In this document: piece by piece, positions 1 through 12,331 of the stretch
Layout: each line of letters begins with the position of its first letter
Numbering within the stretch: position 1 is the first letter of the stretch
Assembly (NCBI RefSeq): GCF_022539665.2
Contig: NC_081339.1
Coordinates: 3,466,517 to 3,530,516, forward strand
Source of the DNA: Daphnia carinata
Taxonomy: Eukaryota > Arthropoda > Branchiopoda > Diplostraca > Daphniidae
Direction of reading: 5' to 3'
DNA length: 64,000 nt
Position numbers and translations under genes: made by a program
The notes under the pieces: generated by a model
What the model saw: only the letters and a program-made list of their open reading frames with translations
Told to the model about the DNA's origin: nothing
The model's database searches: none

Positions 1-3000
1 TGGAAAACAAAGCGTTTAGAGCCCGGAATCGCGTGAAATCCATGATATGCTCAATCTGGGTAGCTGCATGTTCCAGAGCACGGATAACCATTCCATCAGG
101 TGAGAAATGGAGCTGCAGAATATTGGCCACATCTCGCTGCACTTGGATGGTAGGCGATAAGACTTCTTCAATTTTCTTCTCGCCCGGTTTGCCAGACGAA
201 GTGCGGACAGTGTCCTCTTCGCCTTCTTCGAGAGGAACGTGACGTAGACGAGCAAGGTAATGCTCAAAGATGATTTCAGACGTGAGAACATCTTCAGAGA
301 ACCACACCATGCCGCAACGCGATACTGTAGCCAACGTGGCGTACTTCAGATCTTGTACTTCAAACATAATCCGAACATTTGGCGGGATAGAGAGACGTTC
401 ACCATTTGGCAGAGTCCTGCAGAACAATCAAACGTCATGAATACAGACAGGATTTGATAATTTATAACGTGACATTACAATAATTTATTGTCATCCAAGA
501 CCGAGTTGAGATTTTCAACCCATTCGGGATCGACGTCACCATCGAATATAATCCATTGCCGCTTGTTGATTTCACCGCGGACATTGTCGATGATTTTACG
601 CAGGATGTGCGTAAACAAGCCGTCGGTCCACTCACGAGTGTTGGGGTCGAGGACACCGTACAGCGCCTCTTTGGAGATGGCTTTGGGATCGATAACGTGG
701 GACACTCCTTCAGTGCCCTCAAGCCGTTCCAACGATTTGAGTAAAACGCGCCAAGCGGTCGATTTTCCCGATCCGGATGGACCTACCATCATCAAACCAT
801 GATTCAATTGGCTGATCTGGTAGAGTTGGAGCACTTTCTCCATCCACATGGAGCCTTGCTCGTCGTTCTCGCCGCAGATGAGATACTCCTCGTGGCATAC
901 TTTACGGATCTGCTCACGAAGACCAGCCATTTCTGCGCGTGTGTAGGCAATGCCAGGGAAGACATCGGTCAAGAGAGAAAAGAGAAGAGGAATATCCTCA
1001 GCAACTAATTTCGGAACCATCGTCTCACAGACGGATTGGATAAGGATCTCCTGCTCAGGTAGGTTTTCAGCAATCACGCTTTCGTCTATGAACGTTTCTC
1101 CGCGTTCAACCATGTCTTCTCTGATTTTCTGGATGCGATCGCGTTTGACATTGCCAGCTGATACTAGCACAGATTTCAGAGCACGAAGGCCGAAGTCATA
1201 GTGAGATTGGTTTGATAATTGCTCATCGCACAGCTTGAAAAATGGGACGATTTTCTGGGCTAGTTTTTCGGCTGTCCTGAATCCTTGAGAAAAGAGCATG
1301 ACTTCGGCGATGAGCTGGCGATCTGGCGATGTCATTGCTAGCGATCTGAAGAGTTTCTTCAAGTTGTCGGGCAGATTAGAGCGGCCGGCGTAGCCAGGGT
1401 TCATCGTGATGAAAATGGCCATGTCTTGGGAGACTTTGACTTGTTTGCCGACGAGTTCGATGACGAGACTGCCTTCTTTCTTGTTGTCTTTTTGGGATTT
1501 CAAGGCTTCTTGAATCGTTTGTACCTGCTGGGAGACGGCCGACAACATACGCTCTTCCAGACGGTTGAACTCGTCGAAACAACCCCACGCTCCGACCTGT
1601 TGAAACAAACAAATTAGTTCATCGTCCAATGACGTAAAATCTATTTTGACACCATACCTGACACAAACCAACAAAAATTCTGCCCATGGCCTGGAAATCG
1701 AACGTTTCATCACAGTTAAAAACGAGGACGAATCGACCAAGTTGGTGTCCCAGGGCCTTGACGGATTCTGTTTTGCCCGTTCCGGCAGGTCCAAAAGGCG
1801 AACCACCGAGACGGGATTCGAGAGCTTGCGTCATCGTCAAATAACAACGATCTGTAAGGGGCGTCTGGACAAGTCGATCTTGAACGCCCAGATATTCGAA
1901 GCCGTACTGGAATTTGGCGTTGGCCATGTAGATTGAAAGCTGCTTCAGGGTGTCCGTCTGCTTGGGATCGAAGTAAAACCTCATCTGGCAGAGCCATTCG
2001 AAAGCCTTGGGATGAGTTATGCGTGACTGTATCAGCCGTCGCGTAACCGTGCGCTTATGAACGAATTCATTGATGAGGTGTTCTAACTTGCGGCGGCGGA
2101 GAGCTGGTTGTTCTTGGAGCACAGAATCAGCCAAAACTGTAAGCGTTGATTCTACTTGGCTCAATACACGCTGGACTGGCGCTAATGAATTGTCACCAGC
2201 TGTGCTGACCGCTTGCAAGGCCGCTTCGACATCCTCACTCCACATAATCTGCGCAGCCAGAACAACAATTTGCGCTTCATATTTGTCGCACCAGCTCATA
2301 AATGCAGGCTGATCAATAACGCCCTCCTTGAATTGGCGGATATCGCGAACCGAATCCGCCAGATGCTGGGCCAAAGTAACACGCATCTCTTTTTCCACTT
2401 GCGTAAGCCATTCATTAATTTTTGGGTATTCAACAGTTGATACTGACGTGTTGAAAATCACCTGACACAAAAGAAAAAAAAAACAAATTTATGAACAATT
2501 TCAAATATAGAATTTTCGAATTGTTTACCTCTTCTCCTTCGCGTGAGGCAATGCCAAGAATAACGTTATTATCATCATTCAATAGAATAGCATTCACACC
2601 AGCAAACATTTTTTTGAAATGTTTCTGCAAACGAGGAATATTTTTGCTGTTGCCGATAATTTCCAGCAGATCTTCGTCTCCGACGAAATAGAATCGCGGG
2701 AAAGATGCACGCTCCCGTTCAAGGTACTCTCCGAGTGCCTTCTGAATTTTGCCCAGAAGATCCGCAAGGCGTTCAAGAGAACGCTGGACGCCAGGGATAT
2801 TCAGTACATCCATGACCATGGGAGATTTCGAAACTTTCTTCATCAGGGTCAAGAATTCAGAGCTGATACTCTGGAATCGTGAAGTTTCCACGGGGAGAAG
2901 AGCTTTGATGTCAGCGCTGCCGCTGAAGATGCCTTCGAGGTAGACCCACCGACGCTGGACGTCGATCCAGACGTCAAATAGAGCGTTGATTCGGTTCAGC

Positions 3001-6000
3001 TTTTCCTCCCAAGTAAGCGCCTCCTCTTCAAACACCTTGTAGTATGGTGATAACTTCATGGCGGCCAAGGAGTTTATATGTTCCTTCACCTTGTTGAATA
3101 AGTCATCCCAGCCGCGGATGAGCCGGCACTTGTTTTGATAATTGATCAGCTCTAGCTCATATGTTTGCCAGGCTTCTCTCACTTGTTTCAAGAATTCTTC
3201 CAAAGCCATTTCACCTTGTGCGACAAGAATAACATCACGCACAACAGGCTCATTCTTCTGTAAGTCAATGTCCCAGACCTGACCGAGAGTGAGGTCCGAA
3301 AGGATCCAATTAACACGTAGCTGTTTCATGAGCTGCTTCCAGTGACGTTCTTTCAAAGCGTCTGATTTCAACTCCGTCACCAAGACGTTAACCTTGCCAT
3401 AGGATTGAAGAGTTTTGCGGACATACTCGAACGACGCATATTGACGAAGACGGGATGGCAATTCTTTCATTTGAGACAAAAGATTATCAATCTGCTGACG
3501 CAATTTCCGAGGTTGGACGGAGAGCCAAGGTTTCTCTTTCATTTCATCGATCTGTTCCCAAATCTTTCGCAATTCGGACCAAACACCTTTCAAATCTTGC
3601 ATTTCCTCGAATGCCACCTGTTTATCACAAGAATATCATCATTATAAAAAATCCATTATTAAAAATAAAAATGAATTTACCTGCATGCGCTCTTCATTGG
3701 TCGATATGGGTCCAGTTTCCTGCAGTTCCAGGGCTTCTTTGGCCTTGCCTACCTTATCACGTTCTTCTTTCAGGCGTGAATATTTAGTCTCAAACAGTTG
3801 CAGGCGTTGGAGGGCCTCGTCGGGTCGCATGTGGCCTTCAACCGGCTTCGTCTTCTCCCAATCGCCTAGGTAATCCTGCGTCCGACTTTCGACCGCTTTG
3901 TCTTCGGCGACAATCTTCTGTTGCAGGCTGGCCACTTGTGTTTGGATGGCGTTGTCCTTTCGCTTGATGATCTCGCTAAAAGCGCCCCATTCGCCCTCGA
4001 TGTTGTCGACGTGGAGCCACTGGTTGGGGAACTGGAAGCGCTGGCGTTCCAAAATGCGCTGGCCTTCCTTGTAAGTGTCCACTTGCTTCTCCCAGGCCTT
4101 CATCTTGCGCTTGAGCGACTGGACGTACGTGATGAGTCCGACAGCATCGGCGGTGCTTCCGGCTTCCAGGGACTGCTGTTCCAGCTCGCTGCGCGACTTG
4201 CTGACGTGGGTGTGGAACTGGGCCATCTCGTTACCGAGCAAAGCGCCAAACTTGCCCAGCACTTCCTTGTGCCACGAATCGTATTTGAGCGTCACCTTGC
4301 TCTGGACTTTGCCGTAGTCGATGACGACAGCTCCAAACTCCTTGCGCGTTTCAGTCGTGTCGAAGATGGTGCGCGACTTCTTTATGTCGTTCAAGCAGCG
4401 CATCCACAAGCTGATGTCCTCCTTCAGAGTTCCGTAGAGCTTCTCGGGCTGCAAGTCCCAGAGCGCTTGGTAGTTGAACCATTCGTCGACGTAGACCTTC
4501 ACCTCCTTCATGCGTCCCTCAATGGCGGTGTAGGCGGCAGCCAACACTTCGGGGCCGTCGGGCATCTTCGTCAGAAGATCGCGATATGTTTGCGAAGTGG
4601 GACGGTCCAGCGCAACTTGGTAACGAGTGCTCTGGATGCGAGTAAGAGAAGTGACAATCGCTTGCCAGGCAAACATCAGCTCGTAGATCTTGGTACGAGC
4701 TTCTGGAAGAGGCGGATGCAAATACCTGAAAGACAAACATGTTGTTACACGACAACAGATTAAATTGGAGATATTTAATAATTAACACACATTGTCTGGT
4801 TGGTGATGCGAATCTCGTGAACGATCGTGCGAATTTGGGGCTGTCCTCCAAGTTTCACAGCGGGAGCTGGAGGCACATCCGTATCCATTGTATTATCGAC
4901 ATCGGCGTCTTTGCGACCCTCAAGAGCTTGAGTCCAAGCCAGAATTCCAGCTTGCAAACGAGAAGCCAAACGTTTCTCCACCTCTTCGTCCACCTTGGTG
5001 ACCCACTGTTGCAAGTTCGAGTACTGGCGAAGACTGAGGTCATCGACCATCTTTTGAATCTTGCCCAAAATGTCGGCAAAGGTGTTGGCCGAGTAGGCGC
5101 AAGTCTCCAGCGAACGGACATCGACATCAATCTGCTCTTCGATGGCCAGCAGATCGTCAACCTTCTCGTGGAAGTGGAAGACGCATTCAGCGAGGCGCTG
5201 GACATACGGGTCGAGCTTGTACGATTCCCATACCAAGCCAACACCCTGTTAAACAAAATTTTATTAGATTTTCTAAACAATTTTATGATAATAGAATATG
5301 TAATTACCTCAGCAATCAAGAGCTGGGCTTCGCGGTGCATACCGGCGGCCAGAAGACTCACGTTGTATTTCTCCTCCATCTGTAACATTTTGTAAGTTAT
5401 TCGGAATTAGTAATGAAAGTTAGCTCGTTCTTGATCCTATTAGTCATGTCAATAAAGCCGAGTCTTTTTCCACCAAAAAGTGAAAAAACGAAAAAAAATT
5501 ATAGAACAAAAAAAAAGCATAATTTTTTAGCATGCGCAGTTAGCCCGGCCATGAGCATTTAACCCGGATTTGTGAAATGTAAAGCGGACGTGCGTGATTC
5601 GTACTACTAGTATAATCAATTGAGTGGGTCAGGCTTATTGAGACGGTAAGAAGAGAAAAGCCATGATAAAAAGAAAAAAAAAATTGTAGGAAAAACGGCC
5701 CTAAAGGCTAACCTTGGAAGGGGCTGAAGGCTGTCCAATAGCCAGCTATGGCGTTGACATAACAACAGCCCAATTGTTGAGGGGAGGAAGAGAAAAGAGA
5801 TGAAATGTTTTGTGTCAAAAAAGGCGGGCTATTCAAAACCCCCTGGACATTTCTATCAATTCACTCTTATTCACAAGGCGGTGAGAAAATTATGTCCCCG
5901 TATAACGGGCGTCTTGTCCTCATCAATTAATATTTAAATACATTCCAAAAAGGTTGGTCAATCATAATAACTATTAAATGATAGAAAGTCGTTGATACCT

Positions 6001-8728
6001 TCTCCAGTGTGCGCTCGTAGGTGCGGATACTTTCAATCAGCGAGACGGCAAACGGGTAGAGCTGATTGGCCTGGTGAGCCTTGTTGACGATGGCCAGCGG
6101 CACGCGGAAATTGAGGATCTTGAGGTTGCGGACTTCTTTCGCTAGCGTGATGATCTCCGGCAGGAAATTGACGCGGAGACGGAGAGTATTGCCCCGACCT
6201 CCAATGCGAGTTCGCTGCGTGTCGATCGTAAAGATGCGGCCCGAAACGCCCAAATTGCGCTGCTGAACTTTACGAGCCCAGTCCTCGAAGATTTCTTGAG
6301 TGTTGAGCTTCAGACGGAAACTGTCGCCATCGGCTTTCAGTTTCTGACCTTCGACATGGTTCTCCCAGCCTTTTCCTGGATGTCGAAAGATTAAATAATG
6401 AAGGTAAATGTAAAGGTGAAATAGATTTTGTTAAATTACCCAAAACATCTTCGACGCGCTTCATATAGGTATTCAGTTGCCTTTCGACCTGACGAGCCCA
6501 AATGATGGAACCAGACGTAGGCGGAAGGTCCCAGATATGACTCATTCGACACGCTTTGCTCGCCGGATATTGAACCTGGAGCAAAGATTTAAATAGAATA
6601 AGAATAATTAAAGATAATTGCTCGCAATACCTTAAACTTTTCATGGAGGGCTTCGATGTCATCCTTGACACGCTGAATCAGCTGAGTCTGGTATTCGCGA
6701 ATGGCGCCGCGGATGTGGGGCCGGATGAACAGAGCGTTGAAGCGCGAAAAGATGCGGAACATTTCGTTGGCATTCTTAGCAGTGCCGAGCTGGTCGCGAA
6801 GACGCGCTGTAATTCGCGTTTCGACACGGTCGATGCGCTCTTCGTAACGACGCAGAGCCGCCTCCCAAGCTTCAGTGCCTTCTTTGCTAATGTCCAAGCC
6901 ATCGACCACCTTGACGTTCTCATAAGCAAGATTGACTTCTTCGATGGCGTTAATATCAGCTGGATTCATCAGGGCGAATTCGGGGCTGATGCGTTGCTGT
7001 TCCGGAGCGACGGCATCCGGACCTTTCAAGTTCTGGCGTGGAGGTAGCATCGGTGGCAAGACGCGGCCGATGACGCTGCAAAGTTGCTCGTGTTGACGCC
7101 GGAATTTGCGCATCTGTTCCATGCGCGACTGTAGCTTCTTGTGGGCCGGAGTCACGCGCCAAAAGCTCTTCATGTCTTCGCGCTTCTTCTTGGCCATATC
7201 GCGCATCAATCCGTGGAACTTTTCGTGTTCGTCGTCCCAAGTATTGAAGACTTCGAAGCATTGGTTCATCACCTTCTCGAATTCGTCAAAGGGAACATGC
7301 ATGAGGCGGCGGGTGCTCAGAACTTTCAAGAGCTGGTTGCTAAGGTCCCGCGAAATGGCCTCGACCAAGCGTAGAGCGCGCTGGATGGGGTACTTGGTGT
7401 TGCGAATTTTGCGAAGGTGGTTGAAGATGGCAATGACCGCAGAACGGATACGCTCCAGTTCTGTGGCCGACAGCAAGTCGTTGATGGGGAAATCTTTCAT
7501 CAGTGGGTTGTAGTCGTTGACCATAGCCAGGGCTGTCTTCAGACCAGTGTCTGTATCGAAGCTGACGGTGGCGTGAAAGCGTTTGCCATGCTTCAAGATG
7601 TCCAAAGTTAAGGCAACTTCCAGGCTTTCACGCTTTTCCTGAATGCGCAAAAGGGCCCGCTCCAAATTCAGCCAGAAACTGATTTCCTTTAAATACAATA
7701 TTACGATACAATTTCGGTATTCGACAACAAATATTAAAATATATTTACCTGTAAAGCGGTTCCAGATGAAGGATCACGGTCCAAACGGGTAACTTTGCGA
7801 ATTTCTCTGATCCAGCGGTTGACTCCATTTTGAAGACTATTGAGGAAAGATGAGTCTTCAACTTTATCGCCAAAATCAGCCACTTTAGGCTTGACGTTCT
7901 CCTCAAGGCATTTCTTGACAACTTGGCTCACGGTGAGGTGAATTGGTAGGGAAATTTCGGGGATGTCGATGTTCTGTTGGAGGTGAAGCAAACCCATCTC
8001 GAGCTCGGAGATTTTCTTCTCGACAGATGGGGCCATCTTGTCACCATCACGGGCATCAGCTCGTCCCGATTCTTTGATGTAAGATTTGAAGTATGGAGCC
8101 ATAGCACCACTGACAAATGAGTGCAGTGTTTCATACGGAGAGCCTTCACTAAAGTTGACCAGCTGAATCTGCTGAATGATTTGCTTGTCTGCTTCAAGGA
8201 CTGCTCCACGTTTAATGCAAACAATGCTGCAAACAAAAACTTAATAATTTTACTATGAACTTTTCTTATACCAACAGACACTCATACCTGCTCATCTTTG
8301 AGCTAGTGAACTGCACATTTGTTGAGATGTAATAAGTTACAAGCTCTTTGTCATCCTCAGTTTCTCCACTCTGGTCTCCAGCAACTGCATCTTCATCTAG
8401 GTACAGGGAAAACACATTTAGGTTAAGAACACACTATACTGCAATACTAACAACTTTGGGAACATTGACAGAAAATTCTCACAATAGACTTGCCTTTTGT
8501 TGAACTGCGCTGAATGAAAATTGCTCTTGTCTGTGGGTCGCTGATGAATTTTCTGATTGCTTCCTGGTGAACTTTGTCCCCCAATGCAGTTTCAAATGAC
8601 TGGGAAGTGACAACATCTTCTTCCAAGCAAATGGGGACAGCTTTTCTTAAATACTTCAAGAAATTGTTGACGTCGGCCAAAGCCACTTGGACTTGGGCTT
8701 GGTCGCCCACGTCCGAAACGTCCGTCAT
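1..8728 (-). CDS. DYNC1H1: Cytoplasmic dynein 1 heavy chain, N-terminal two thirds (partial)
   Basis: Minus-end-directed microtubule motor heavy chain; the gene runs off the left edge of the window. The start ATG is at 8728 ([12 protein letters not shown]). Coding exons read approximately 8728-8494, 8398-8289, 8227-7749, 7687-6632, 6577-6443, 6376-5999, 5380-5309, 5246-4790, 4727-3681, 3618-2530, 2462-1660, 1598-479 and 416-1. All join in frame and follow the DYNC1H1 family order: tail and dimerisation region, linker, AAA1 with P-loop GPAGTGKTE (near 1770-1796) and FDEFNR Walker B, then AAA2 with P-loop GPSGSGKS (near 755-780) and IIFDGDVD. The last visible residues follow the VSRCGMVWF motif. 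Exon 1 ends in a GC donor (AAAG|GCAAGT at 8494/8493). An intron of about 620 bp (5998-5381) is long for this locus. No broken frames or missing catalytic motifs were seen, so this should be the functional housekeeping gene. Assignment to cytoplasmic rather than axonemal dynein rests on near-continuous similarity to DYNC1H1. Confidence 0.97.
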
Positions 8729-9316
8729 TTCCGAACTATCTTTTCCTGTTGATTATGCAACCAACTTGAAATTGAAATTAAAACTATGTCAAATTATCGA
8801 ATCAAAATATTAATGAAATGACATCACTTACCTTCCGAAAAATTTAAATAACAGCGATGACGTTTGACCGCCAAATGTTTTACTCCTTACCACACTACCT
8901 ATTGGTTAATGAAGTGTCACTGCAACTGCAAGCCCTCAGCTCACAGCTGTGTGGGATCTGTGACACAGTCGTTCGTGCGATGGCGAACGACCACTTTAAA
9001 ATTTCGAATATGACAATTCTTTAAAAATATATGTACTTTTTTTGCCAACAATCGTAATTAAATAGTTTTACGCTTATTTATTTTTCATAAAAACACTACA
9101 ACAAAATAAAAAACGAAATGACGTAATATTTTTGAGCAATCTCCACATAATAGTAATCCGGCAACTCTTAACGCTACAGAAGAGAGCGCATTTAAAACAA
9201 AGTCAACGAGACATGTGGGATTAGTGTACATCTTAAGTAAAAATACTTCGTGATTGCCAATCACATTCAAACGCGTTTCACGCTATTCAGGTGTATTTTC
9301 GTCATTCGATTTCTCT
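8729..9316. promoter_or_regulatory. Intergenic: presumed dynein heavy chain 5' UTR/promoter
   Basis: About 590 bp between the dynein start codon and the end of the neighbouring minus-strand membrane-protein gene. It should hold the dynein 5' UTR and promoter plus the 3' UTR of no other gene, because both neighbours read leftward. An intron in the 5' UTR is possible. I see no clear TATA box for the minus strand, and no ORF or repeat that I can support. Confidence 0.4.
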
Positions 9317-10344
9317 TCATTCGCTTGGCATGTCACCACGTTGCTCGGTATCCTTGTTTTCTGGCGTCATTTCGGTATTGGATGTCTGCTGGTCTTCGGT
9401 ATTGGATGCCTGCTGTTCTTCAGTTTGGATGACTTCTTCGATCGGACTTTGGCTATAATAAATCACCAGCGGAGGTGTCTGGACCCAAAAGTGAATACGT
9501 AAGTGTAAAACACATGCAGAATTTTGATATGGAATGTGTACATACCCGAATCTGAAATGATGTATCCAGCGTTCTACTAACGATACCGCCACACAGTGCC
9601 GATAATAGGAACAGCAGGATATTCAAAAACACAAGAATCGATTGCAATATAATAGTTGTTTGGCCTAAAATACGAGATATTTCAATCAATGAAAACTAAA
9701 AGATTCCCTTACTAATAACGTCGTATTCACGTTACTGCACATTACCACATTCTCCTATCCATTCTTTGCCTCTTCCCGAGAAACAAAGTCTGGAATACAT
9801 TTCAAGGCCGATGGTGTTGAGAATGACGATCATGGCCGAAAATATATTAAGAATTGTCGTCATGACCATAAAATCCAGTAAGCTGAAAAAAACAGATGAC
9901 ATGTCAGCCATTTAAAATTTCCACACCAAAATTGCAGAAATTTAAAGATTCGCTAACTTTTTATTGCTTTTTTTTCCAGCTGCATAAACTCCTGCGATTC
10001 CTGTCGCAATACAAAGAAATCCGATCCAAATTCCCGAACCAAGAAGACTTGGGATATAAGCATGTTGAACAGACGACAAGGTAATCTATCACATGCAAGG
10101 AAAGAATAACATCTATTCAAAAGAAACAAACAAAACAAGAAGACAGTACCTGGATAATCATTAAAAGCAGACCGATAACGATAAACACGTATCCAAAGCT
10201 TCGGATGTGTTTCTCTGGGAAAACAAAAGATTGTCGGCTTATTTTCTCAAATTCCCCTAGCCATTTCTGCACCATGGCCTGATGTTCGGCTGAATGTATG
10301 TCATCTTCAGCCCTTATATAAATTCTTCCAGGAAATTCCATCAT
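9317..10344 (-). CDS. Four-pass membrane protein, CD20/MS4A-like topology (copy A)
   Basis: Predicted integral membrane protein of about 235 residues. The start is the ATG pair at 10344 (MMEFPGRIYIRAEDD). Five exons are read: about 10344-10150, 10092-9965, 9882-9745, 9663-9546 and 9487-9317. Hydrophobic segments in order: TM1 after FPEKHIRSFG, TM2 containing PSLLGSGIWIGFL, TM3 after LLDFMVMTTIL, a loop with Cys residues, then TM4 (ILVFLNILLFLLSALC). The tail is polar and acidic and contains two near-repeats (QASNTEDQ / QTSNTEMT). The exon structure, splice phases and core motifs match the adjacent gene at 10771-11948, so the two arose by tandem duplication. The topology resembles MS4A/CD20-type or tetraspan proteins, but no diagnostic family motif (for example the tetraspanin CCG) was seen. 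Function is unknown. Confidence 0.8.
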
Positions 10345-10770
10345 CTTCAGAGAAAACAAAGGATTGTCTTTAGACTTTCAGTACCACCTTTCGAATGGAG
10401 TTTACTCAAGTGTTAAGAGTCTAAGAGTACACTAGCGATTTAACGAAGTCGTCTTCTAACTGATATCAGAACAGGGTTTTCGGTAACTGAATCGGACTCC
10501 ATCTAAACGTTATTTTCCTCGAATCACAACGTTTATTCCGGCGTTGGTCAAATGAATTTTCTCGAGAATCTCTTGGGAATACATCTTCAAGCTAATTTTT
10601 ATCATACATGATCCCCTAGCAAAAAAAAAAAAAACCTATAACAGGTAGACAAAGATTAAAGAAACTAACAGGTATAGTTACCGACTTTTATTGACATATT
10701 CTAATGACAACCAAAACATCTAACGAGTTGAAATGGAGGATTCAGGCATTAAAGCTTCATTATTATTCTC
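10345..10770. other. Intergenic gap between the two four-pass genes
   Basis: About 425 bp. It should contain the promoter of copy A and the 3' UTR of copy B. A 14-nt A-run lies near 10620-10634. Nothing else can be supported. Confidence 0.4.
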
Positions 10771-11948
10771 TTAGGGAACGGCAGGAGTATTGAAGCCTCC
10801 ACCGTGGTGTTCGTGCCCTCGTTCCAATCCAACATGATGCAGCCTTTCCATCATTCTTTCAGCTGCAGCTCCAGCAGATCCAGTAGGTACTGTACTTGTT
10901 GTAGCTGCGGTGGAACCAGGTCCACTCTTGCCTACTTCGACAGTGTCGCTATGATAGATGACGAGCGGTGGGGCCTGAATATGTGAATAAAATTACAAAT
11001 TAATTAAATGCCTCGCAATGGAAGTCCCTTTTTTTTTTGTACAGAACCTGTGTGGGACTTACACGCACGCTGTAAGACGAGTTAAGAGCTCGGCAAATGT
11101 ACGAGCTGCAACTGGCCGATGTCAGGAAAAGAAGTACGTGAAGAAAAACAACAATGCCCATCAGGATAAAAGATGCTTGATCTGTGGGACGAACACAATT
11201 AAGAAATCATGCCTATCATATGCATTTAAAAGATAAAGTCGTACCGCAATCTCCGACCCAGTTAAGGGCGTTAGACGCCTGTCTTCCAGCACTGACGTCA
11301 GTGTCATTTTGATTGCTGGTAATGAGATTCTCTTGCGTCGGTACCATCGATTTGTAACACAATTTGGTGTACATTTCCAGTCCGATGCTGTTTAAAACGA
11401 CGATAATGGCCGAGAGAGCGGTGGAAATCAAGGCCATGATGTTAAAATCTAATAGCCTATTGGGGGGAAAAAACTTCATTTTCCAATTCTATGCAATTTA
11501 TCGGTGATAATTAACGTTACATTGAGGTACTCAGCCTCATAGAAGCAACCCAACCAACAGCACCCGTGGCCACGCAGAAGAGGCCAATCCAGATCCCAGA
11601 GCCAAGAAGACTGGGCGCGAATGCATAGCGCAATGAAGACGAAGCAATCTAAGTTACACAACCATTAAATTGACAAAATAAATTTAATTGTAATTGAATA
11701 GCGAAGCTGCTTTGCAATACCTGGACTATAAGAGACAGCAATCCTAGGACAAGAAGTAGAGTTGCGAACGTGCGTACAGTTTGGGTTGGAAATACGAAAA
11801 CTTGGCGACTCTTTTCATAGTCTTGGATCCAGCTTTGGACGCGGGCTTGGTGCTCGGGGGCCTCGGTATCTTCATTGGTGGAGCGTACATAAACGTGTTT
11901 GCCTGGAAATTCTAGTCCCGACCCAACGGTCTTGCTAGTTGAAGCCAT
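10771..11948 (-). CDS. Four-pass membrane protein, CD20/MS4A-like topology (copy B)
   Basis: Tandem paralogue of the gene at 9317-10344. The start ATG is at 11948 (MASTSKTVGSGLEFPGKH) and the stop TAA at 10773-10771. Exons are about 11948-11721, 11650-11525, 11458-11246, 11183-11065 and 10976-10771, with the same splice phases as copy A. TM1 follows FPTQTVRTFA, TM2 contains PSLLGSGIWIGLF, TM3 follows LLDFNIMALIS and TM4 is GIVVFLHVLLFLTSA. The loop between TM3 and TM4 is longer than in copy A and holds a potential N-glycosylation site (NDT) and Cys residues (LCYK, GDC). The C-terminal tail is Ser/Thr/Ala-rich and then His/Gly-rich, unlike the acidic tail of copy A. The cytoplasmic N-terminal helix (EHQARVQSWIQDYEK) is conserved between the copies. 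Function is unknown; the membrane topology is an inference from hydrophobicity. Confidence 0.8.
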
Positions 11949-12331
11949 TATTTTTTACCTGGGATACAAAACTTGTTTCTCTGTCTGCATTCAAGGCAGG
12001 AATGACATTGTTGAGTGATAAAAGACAAACATGAAAAAGAAACAAGAACGTCGACTCGATGATTCAGTTTAACGTCGATTGGTCGCCTTTTACTGGGAAA
12101 TTGGCTTCAAATTGAGGATGTAGTCTCAACCTGTTTTGGGTTCCTCTCCTGGGAGAGCACCTCTTTTCTTTTATTCTAATTCTCGGTAAACGAAATATCA
12201 CAAACACAACTTCTGCAGGCGATAAACTGTAGCGAAAAGAAATATTTAAAAAAAGGAAAACCCCAACTAGAAAAAATAAATTTGAAAAAAAAGGAATACT
12301 GAAAATAGCGAACGTTGGCGAAGGTAGCTCT
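11949..12331. other. Intergenic: copy B promoter side and ATM 3' UTR
   Basis: About 380 bp between two minus-strand genes. It should contain the ATM 3' UTR and the copy B promoter. No supported ORF or repeat is visible. Confidence 0.4.
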
